Origin: Myxococcales bacterium
GTDB taxonomy: Bacteria; Myxococcota_A; Polyangia; Polyangiales; Ga0077539
Length of the DNA: 64,000 nucleotides
Direction of reading: 5' to 3'
Assembly: GCA_030652255.1 (NCBI GenBank)
Contig: JAUSAZ010000112.1
Location: 1 to 64,000 of the forward strand
In this document: positions 59,237 through 64,000 of the stretch, piece by piece
Layout of the letters: each line of letters opens with the position of its first letter
How positions within the stretch are numbered: position 1 is the stretch's first letter
The notes under the pieces: model-generated
The model's input: only the letters and a program-made list of their open reading frames with translations
What the model was told of the DNA's origin: nothing
The model's database searches: none
Translations under genes and position numbers: made by a program

Positions 59237-59992
59237 CTACGGGGCGGAGCGCCCCGCGGTTGCGTCGAGGAGCCGCGTCAGCGCATCGGATGCCCGGAGG
59301 GTCGCCACCGTAGCCGAGTAGGAGCGGCCAGCGTCGTCGACCGCCTCGGCGGGATAGCCGGGCCCGGTGAGCGCGAGGTTGTGATCCGCGCGGATGCAGA
59401 CGCGCTGCTTCGGTTTGACCACGTCGTCCAGCGCGGCGCGGTCGAGACGCCAGCCTTCGAAGACCTCGACATCACGCCCCTCGTAGTGCTCACGGCAGAG
59501 CCGTACGCCCACGTCGGTGTGCTGATAGAGCCACGACTCGATGCTGTAGAAGGGCAGGACCACGAACAGGCGTCGCATCCTGCGCTCGGCCTCGTCGGCC
59601 GGGATGCGAAGCATGTGGCAGAGCAGCTGGTGGACCCGGGACCTCACGATGCTTTCGAACTTCGCGCGGTTCTCGCTCGTCGCTCGCTCGGTCCACGGGC
59701 GATCGCCGTCTACGTGGAAGAACACGAAGCCGTCGTCGCGCCCCAGCTTCGTGGCGATCGAGCGCAGCAGCGTGGTCACGTCGGCATGATCGCGCGTCTC
59801 GGTGCTCTTCCAGCGCGAGCCTCGCAGCCCACGCTGCGCGGCCTCGTCCCTGGGCTCGAAGCCGAGCTGGTGCGTCTGGTAGTCGTCCACGACGAGGCGG
59901 AGCATTCGCTTGAGGACGGCGACGACGGTGGCGTGGGCGTCCCTGCCGCTGTCCTCGGTCAGCACGAGAAGCGAGCCGAGGCGTTGGTTCAT
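59237..59992 (-). CDS. TOPRIM-like protein, second gene of an AAA/TOPRIM pair
   Basis: A 251-residue protein with no family I can name for certain. The N-terminus LLVLTEDSGRDAHATVVAVL puts Glu13 after a hydrophobic strand, and FVFFHVDGDRPW (about 89-100) has an Asp-x-Asp pair at 95/97, the usual TOPRIM metal motif. Other conserved-looking parts are LFVVLPFYSIESWLYQ and VKPKQRVCIRADHNLAL. It begins 2 bases after the ATPase gene ends, so the two are one operon. TOPRIM nucleases paired with AAA ATPases form several anti-phage systems (OLD, PARIS, Gabija-like). DNA or tRNA cleavage is plausible and unproven. Confidence 0.65.
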   Translation of the reverse strand: MNQRLGSLLVLTEDSGRDAHATVVAVLKRMLRLVVDDYQTHQLGFEPRDEAAQRGLRGSRWKSTETRDHADVTTLLRSIATKLGRDDGFVFFHVDGDRPWTERATSENRAKFESIVRSRVHQLLCHMLRIPADEAERRMRRLFVVLPFYSIESWLYQHTDVGVRLCREHYEGRDVEVFEGWRLDRAALDDVVKPKQRVCIRADHNLALTGPGYPAEAVDDAGRSYSATVATLRASDALTRLLDATAGRSAP

Positions 59993-59994
59993 CG

Positions 59995-61317
59995 CTACCA
60001 GAGACCTCGCACCCGCAGGAGCTCGCCGAGGTGCTGGATGCCGACCTGATGGTCGGCGAAGAGCTCGCGCGCGTCATCGGCGGAGAGGTTCGACCAGACG
60101 AAGCGGGAGTGCCCGTCGATCACCTCCGAGCGGCACTGGATGAAGCTGCGCTGAGCCTCCTCGGCCGAGCCGATGGGGATGTAGTCGAGCAGCAGCGGGT
60201 TCTGGCTGGTGAGGAAGGCCTGCGCCGCCAGGTCGAGACCGGACATCTCATCGAGGCAGAAGCGGATCCAGTCGTGGTGCATGCCATTCACGAGCTCATC
60301 AGCGATGACGTAGCGGTGATTGGCATCGAGGTAGTAGAGGAAGGCCAGGAGGCGCTTCTGGCCGTAGCTCAGGGCGTGATGCGAGAAGCTCGATCCGCCG
60401 GGCTCCGTGAAAAGGAAATCCAGGCCACTGAACTGCCACCACAGACCGAGTTCATCGCTATAGCTACCCTCCACCGAGACCGACATCGTGATCTCACGCA
60501 GGCCGACGGCGTCCGGGAACTTTCGAAGTCGAGATGCATCGAGAGAGACCGTCGCGCTGGTCTGCCCGTGCTCGGGTTCAGCGATGCCGTCTACCATCGG
60601 CATGAAGTTCGAACTCGCTATTTTACTGGTCTCGACACCATCTCGCACCGACTTGAAGTGGACCTCCGCGCGCACCCGTGAGTCTTCGGCAGGTCGATCA
60701 TGATCACGATGGGCAGCACGGATGATCGAATCATAGGCACCGAGGGACTCATCAAACCGGAAGGCAGATCTTCCCTGCAGATATGAGTCAATCAGGACTT
60801 CCATCGCCTCGCGCTCGCCACGTCTCGCGTAGTTGAGGCCGCGCGTCAGTGCGGAGAACACGCCTGGGCGAAAGATGTCGGTCGGACCACCCGTTCGCCA
60901 CCCGCCGGTTCCGCTTCGCCAGCGACGCGTCGAGTGCTCGACCTCGATCTCGAAGCTCTCGGGAGGGTCAAGATGCAGGAGGGTCAAGGTCGCGAACAGG
61001 TGCGCGCTGTACTCGGGCGAAGGCCGACGGCCCTCTCTCACTCTCGCACCGCTACTGTTCGCACCATCATCGGCTGCCAGTGCGTTGGCAACCCCCACTC
61101 GTATGGTGCCTTCCTCGTGCTGGAGCTCGAACTCCAGGTCGAACTCCTCCTCACGCAACCCCGAGAAGTCCGACCGCACCACCATCGAGATCAGGTCGAG
61201 CAGCGTCGTCTTGCCGGTTCCATTGCGCCCCAGCAACACGTTGAAACGCTCGTTGAACGCGAGCTCCGTCCCGGGCTTCACGTGCCGGAACCTGTGCACC
61301 TTCAACCACTTCAGCAC
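59995..61317 (-). CDS. AAA15/21-type ATPase, first gene of an AAA/TOPRIM pair
   Basis: A 440-residue SMC/OLD-like ATPase. Walker A is GRNGTGKTT (30-38) after FRHVKPGTELAFNERFNVLL. The signature reads LSYGQKRLLAFLYYL (about 316-330), and Walker B is YVIADELVNGMHH (about 336-348). The switch region is LTSQNPLLLDYI (about 368-379). The middle carries a long insertion typical of the family. I start at GTG 61317, where GGAGA lies 7 bases upstream; the longer frame from 61602 adds shadow sequence from a neighbouring gene. GC content here looks lower than the window average (about 60%), suggesting acquisition. The partner TOPRIM gene follows. Confidence 0.8.
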   Translation of the reverse strand: MLKWLKVHRFRHVKPGTELAFNERFNVLLGRNGTGKTTLLDLISMVVRSDFSGLREEEFDLEFELQHEEGTIRVGVANALAADDGANSSGARVREGRRPSPEYSAHLFATLTLLHLDPPESFEIEVEHSTRRWRSGTGGWRTGGPTDIFRPGVFSALTRGLNYARRGEREAMEVLIDSYLQGRSAFRFDESLGAYDSIIRAAHRDHDRPAEDSRVRAEVHFKSVRDGVETSKIASSNFMPMVDGIAEPEHGQTSATVSLDASRLRKFPDAVGLREITMSVSVEGSYSDELGLWWQFSGLDFLFTEPGGSSFSHHALSYGQKRLLAFLYYLDANHRYVIADELVNGMHHDWIRFCLDEMSGLDLAAQAFLTSQNPLLLDYIPIGSAEEAQRSFIQCRSEVIDGHSRFVWSNLSADDARELFADHQVGIQHLGELLRVRGLW

Positions 61318-61387
61318 TGGGATTCTCCGGTCAACGGCGTACCACGACGCCCGACACCGCGGAACCAGAAGCGCGTCGTCCGTCTGG

Positions 61388-63493
61388 TCATGGAAGCCCG
61401 ACCACCACGACGGGGCTGGCGCGATCGACCATCGTCCCGTCCCCGAGCTGTCCGGACATGTTGCCGCCCCAGCAGAAGACAGACCCGGCCGATCTCCTCG
61501 CGCACGTGTGATAGATGCCCGCCGTGAGCTCGGTCGCATCGTCCAGGCCTGCCACCGGGACCGGCGTCGTCGCGTCGCGCGTGGTTCCGTTCCCGAGCCC
61601 ACCGCGCATGTTTCCTCCCCAGCAGACGACGGCGCCGCCAGCGCGTCGCGCGCAGAGATGATACAGGTTGAAGTCTCGCACCAACCCGACCGCGTCGGAG
61701 AGCCCCGACACCGCCACCGGCGTCCGGGACGGCGTCGTGCCGCCGTTGCCGAGCTGACCGCTCTCGTTGCCGCCCCAGCAAACGATCGACCCCGTCGAGC
61801 GGAGCGCGCAGGTCACATCGACTCCGGCCGTGACCTGCACAACGTCCGACAGACCAGAGACGGTCACCGGCAGCCTTGAGTCCGCCACGGTCCCGTCCCC
61901 GAGCTGGCCATTGGAATTTCGTCCCCAGCAGACCACCGTCCCACCGGCACGCCGGGCGCAGGTGTGGGTGCTTCCCGCGGTCACCGACACCGCATCCATC
62001 AGCCCGCTTACCGTGGTCGGGACAGCCGAGTTGACTGTTGTCCCATCACCGATCTGGCCAGAGGAGTTCAGCCCCCAACACGAGACCTCACCGCTCGCCC
62101 GCAGCGCGCAGACATGAGCTGTGCCTGACGAGATGGCCGTCGCGTCGCTCAACCCGGTGACAGGCACGGGGGTCATCGAGTTGGCCGTGGTTCCGTTTCC
62201 AAGTTGACCGTAGACGTTCTGACCCCAGCAGACGAGCGAACCTCCGGCCCGGCGAGCGCACGTGTGATACACGTCCGCGCTGAGCTCGACGGCGTCCGTG
62301 ATCCCCACGACGTTCACCGGAGTCGACGAGTTCGCAGTCATCCCGTCTCCGAGCGCTCCGACCGCGTTGTTGTACCCCCAGCAGACGACGCGCCCTCCTG
62401 AGCGGATCGCGCAGGTATGAAGATTCCCCGCGGCGATACCTCCCGCGCGCGCACCGCCGCACACCCCCGAGACGCACATCGCGCCGGTCGGACAGGACGC
62501 GGCGCATCGCCCGCAGTTCGCGCTCGACGTGCCCACGTCGGCCTCACATCCGTTGGAGGCCACTCCGTCACAATCGGCATGGCTGGCGGCGCACCGTTCG
62601 ATGACGCAGGATCCCGCGGTGCAGCGACCCAGGGCGTGGTCGTCATTGCAACTCACATCGCAAGCGCCGCAGTTGGCCGGATCATCCTGAAGACTCCGAC
62701 ACGTGCCACTACACTCGACCTGCCCGCCGGAGCACTCCGCGCTCCCATCGCTTCGCGCGGAGCCCACGTCCGGCGGCGTTACGTGATCATCGGAGGCCCC
62801 GCGATCGACGGGGACGTCGCCTGCCACCGCGTCCCCCGCGCCGTCGATCATGTCTCCCACATCGCCGGCCCCGAGTGAATCTACGACCTCCCCCGCGTCC
62901 ATCGGCGCATCCATCGCGACGGCCGCCTCGCGGCCCAGGTCCATCGGCCCGTCCATCACCGGCGCGTCCACCGGTGCCGATGCGTCCATCCCCACGAACG
63001 GTCGCACCATCTCCTGCGCCGCGGTCGCCGCCTCGCACCGCCCGCTGCCCACCACGCAGCGCTGGTCGCTCGCGCAGGTCACGCCGACGCACGCCGACGC
63101 CAGGAGCAACGGCACCTCCTCCGTCAGCCCCCTCGTGAAGCGCACCACCGCGCGCTGCGCCACCACCGCCCCCGCCGCGCTGCACCCGTTGGGATCAGCG
63201 CACCCCAGCGCCTCGATCCACACCGGCGTGTCCGTGTCGCCGTCGTTCGCGATCACGCCCACGTACAACGGCAGCGATCGTCGCTCGCCGCCCGTGCCCA
63301 GCGCCGTCGTGCGCGCGCTGCGCAGCGGCCCGTTCGCTCCGCCCCGGCGCACGCTGAGCACCACCGACTGCACCGTCCGCCCGGCGCCCCAGGCGACCTC
63401 GGAGTCGACGCGCACCACGAGCTCCGTGCGCGGCTGCTCGCACCCCGCGGCGAGCGCTGCCACCGACCCCAGGAGTGTCGCCCCCCGTCGCAT
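61388..63493 (-). CDS. RCC1-repeat lipoprotein, 7 repeats
   Basis: A 701-residue lipoprotein (VAALAAGC, Cys18). Residues about 20-165 form an N-terminal region like that of the 1484-4606 protein. An Asp/Ala/Val linker follows (MDAPMDAGEVV and similar), then a Cys-rich module (CSGTCRSLQDDPANCGACDVSC and ASHADCDGVASNGCEADVG). Residues about 350-701 carry seven RCC1 units, each with CWG (VCWGYN, VCWGQN, SCWGLN, VCWGRN, VCWGGN twice, FCWGGN), one seven-bladed propeller. The Cys-rich part links it to the kelch lipoprotein at 26246-29257. The start ATG 63493 lies 41 bases from the large inverted repeat. The gene is on the minus strand, and its promoter may lie in or next to that repeat. Confidence 0.87.
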   Translation of the reverse strand: MRRGATLLGSVAALAAGCEQPRTELVVRVDSEVAWGAGRTVQSVVLSVRRGGANGPLRSARTTALGTGGERRSLPLYVGVIANDGDTDTPVWIEALGCADPNGCSAAGAVVAQRAVVRFTRGLTEEVPLLLASACVGVTCASDQRCVVGSGRCEAATAAQEMVRPFVGMDASAPVDAPVMDGPMDLGREAAVAMDAPMDAGEVVDSLGAGDVGDMIDGAGDAVAGDVPVDRGASDDHVTPPDVGSARSDGSAECSGGQVECSGTCRSLQDDPANCGACDVSCNDDHALGRCTAGSCVIERCAASHADCDGVASNGCEADVGTSSANCGRCAASCPTGAMCVSGVCGGARAGGIAAGNLHTCAIRSGGRVVCWGYNNAVGALGDGMTANSSTPVNVVGITDAVELSADVYHTCARRAGGSLVCWGQNVYGQLGNGTTANSMTPVPVTGLSDATAISSGTAHVCALRASGEVSCWGLNSSGQIGDGTTVNSAVPTTVSGLMDAVSVTAGSTHTCARRAGGTVVCWGRNSNGQLGDGTVADSRLPVTVSGLSDVVQVTAGVDVTCALRSTGSIVCWGGNESGQLGNGGTTPSRTPVAVSGLSDAVGLVRDFNLYHLCARRAGGAVVCWGGNMRGGLGNGTTRDATTPVPVAGLDDATELTAGIYHTCARRSAGSVFCWGGNMSGQLGDGTMVDRASPVVVVGLP

Positions 63494-63533
63494 CCCGGGA
63501 CCCTACCAGACTCCCATCGTACCTCGCCGCAGT

Positions 63534-63886
63534 AGTTCTGACGGGTTGAGAGAGCGTCCACCCATGCCCACGCGATGTGCCTCCGCGCTCGTTGGGGGCA
63601 CTGCTGCGGCGGCATCGGGGGAGAAGAACCGCAAGGGGCGCAAGGGGCGCAAGGAGGAGTTCCGCCGGCGCTGGTGCATCGGGTTCGCGAGAGGGTTGGA
63701 GCGAACCTGGACTCCGACACGAGTTGGAGGGTTGGAGCGCCTGCCCGCCCAACCCGTCGCTGCCTTGCGACCCTTGCGACCCTTGCGGTTCTTCTTCTCC
63801 CCCGATGCAGCCGCAGCAGTGCCCCCAACGAGCGCGGAGGCACATCGCGTGGGCATGGGTGGACGCTCTCTCAACCCGTCAGAACT
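63534..63886. mobile_element. Large near-perfect inverted repeat (about 120-bp arms)
   Basis: The left arm 63534-63654 and right arm 63763-63886 are reverse complements with only about three mismatches and one 3-base gap. They enclose 108 bases of spacer. The arms include GAAGAACCGCAAGGGGCGCAAGG-type short repeats, and the spacer holds GGGTTGGAGCG twice. It contains no gene. The structure looks like a MITE or decayed element, able to form a long cruciform or, if transcribed, a long hairpin. Target-site duplications are not obvious. Confidence 0.8.
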
Positions 63887-63914
63887 CTTGCGACGCAGTA
63901 CTCGGCTCTCGTGC

Positions 63915-64000
63915 TCACTCCCGAAAGCCCGTCACCCGATACGTCTGCGCCCGCACCGTGGGCGTCGCATACGGTAGGCCCCGGTGGCTCGCCCGCGCCG
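63915..64000 (-). CDS. C-terminal end of a gene cut by the window edge
   Basis: On the minus strand an open frame enters at the right edge and stops at 63915-63917. Its last residues read LPYATPTVRAQTYRVTGFRE. Codon use matches the window, with GC at most third positions. Too little is present to name the product. It may be a chance frame. Confidence 0.35.
   Translation of the reverse strand, partial: ARASHRGLPYATPTVRAQTYRVTGFRE

Noticed and set aside
61318..61602. Upstream extension of the AAA ATPase
   Set aside because: It runs into the other-frame end of the RCC1 gene, is Arg/Ser-rich and lacks conservation; GTG 61317 has a ribosome site.
63195..63843. ORFs through the large inverted repeat
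   Set aside because: They consist of arm sequence in both directions with RKGRKGRK-like low complexity and no function.
1..64000. tRNA or rRNA genes
   Set aside because: Almost all space is protein-coding and no gap long enough showed cloverleaf-like arms or rRNA sequence; I cannot run a dedicated search.

Overview
The window is very GC-rich (about 70% or more by eye) with tightly packed genes and almost no spacer DNA. It suggests a member of the Myxococcota, probably of the Polyangiales or Sandaracinaceae type. The grounds are three Hanks-type serine/threonine kinases, two RCC1-repeat lipoproteins and a Cys-rich/kelch lipoprotein with Asp/Ala/Val/Pro-rich linkers behind the lipobox, an FHA regulator, a CX4CH haem lipoprotein, a PHM-like copper protein, and full aerobic metabolism. 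The taxonomy is inferred from gene content only.

Layout. 1-7.0 kb: a coupled cluster of FHA/HTH regulator, 14-repeat RCC1 lipoprotein, kinase and TPR/PEGA protein. 7-16.2 kb: alpha/beta hydrolase, a giant repeat-rich TPR protein, HEAT and TPM-domain exported proteins, a kinase fused to a macro domain, and a PH-like membrane protein. 16.2-19.4 kb: SWIM zinc-finger protein, SpoU methyltransferase and an orphan gene. 19.4-20.45 kb: a REP-type element, in which a RAYT transposase lies between two inverted arrays of 42-bp repeats. 20.4-24.3 kb: HupE/UreJ-like membrane protein, foldase and a divergent DUF3604 lipoprotein. 24.3-31 kb: a bL12-like protein, a tandem YjbR protein, a frameshifted pentapeptide gene, the kelch lipoprotein, a haem lipoprotein and a PHM-like copper protein. 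31-37.2 kb: two PD-(D/E)XK-like proteins, a JmjC oxygenase, a kinase, an ECF sigma/anti-sigma pair and an HNH nuclease. 37.2-45.6 kb is redox: DUF547, polyferredoxin, Old Yellow Enzyme, FAD oxidoreductase, Ndk, cytochrome bd (cydAB) and peroxiredoxin. 45.6-47.7 kb: a sigma-like DNA-binding protein, an ImmA/IrrE peptidase with its XRE regulator, and a DUF427 protein. 47.8-50.9 kb: egtB/egtD for ergothioneine, and a GST-like protein. 50.9-56.7 kb is one minus-strand run: a pentameric ligand-gated channel fused to a family-5 solute-binding protein, a polyprenol/diacylglycerol kinase-like protein, and a two-gene OpuC-type compatible-solute importer. 56.8-59.2 kb: bifunctional aspartokinase/homoserine dehydrogenase. 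59.2-61.3 kb: an AAA ATPase/TOPRIM pair of lower GC, a defence candidate. 61.4-63.5 kb: a 7-repeat RCC1 lipoprotein. 63.5-63.9 kb: a large near-perfect inverted repeat.

The most unusual items are the channel-binding protein fusion (54168-56672), the kinase-macro fusion (14044-15540), the ATPase/TOPRIM pair (59237-61317), the RAYT with inverted arrays (19421-20449) and the 353-bp inverted repeat (63534-63886). A 30-bp segment of the inverted repeat recurs exactly inside a kinase gene.
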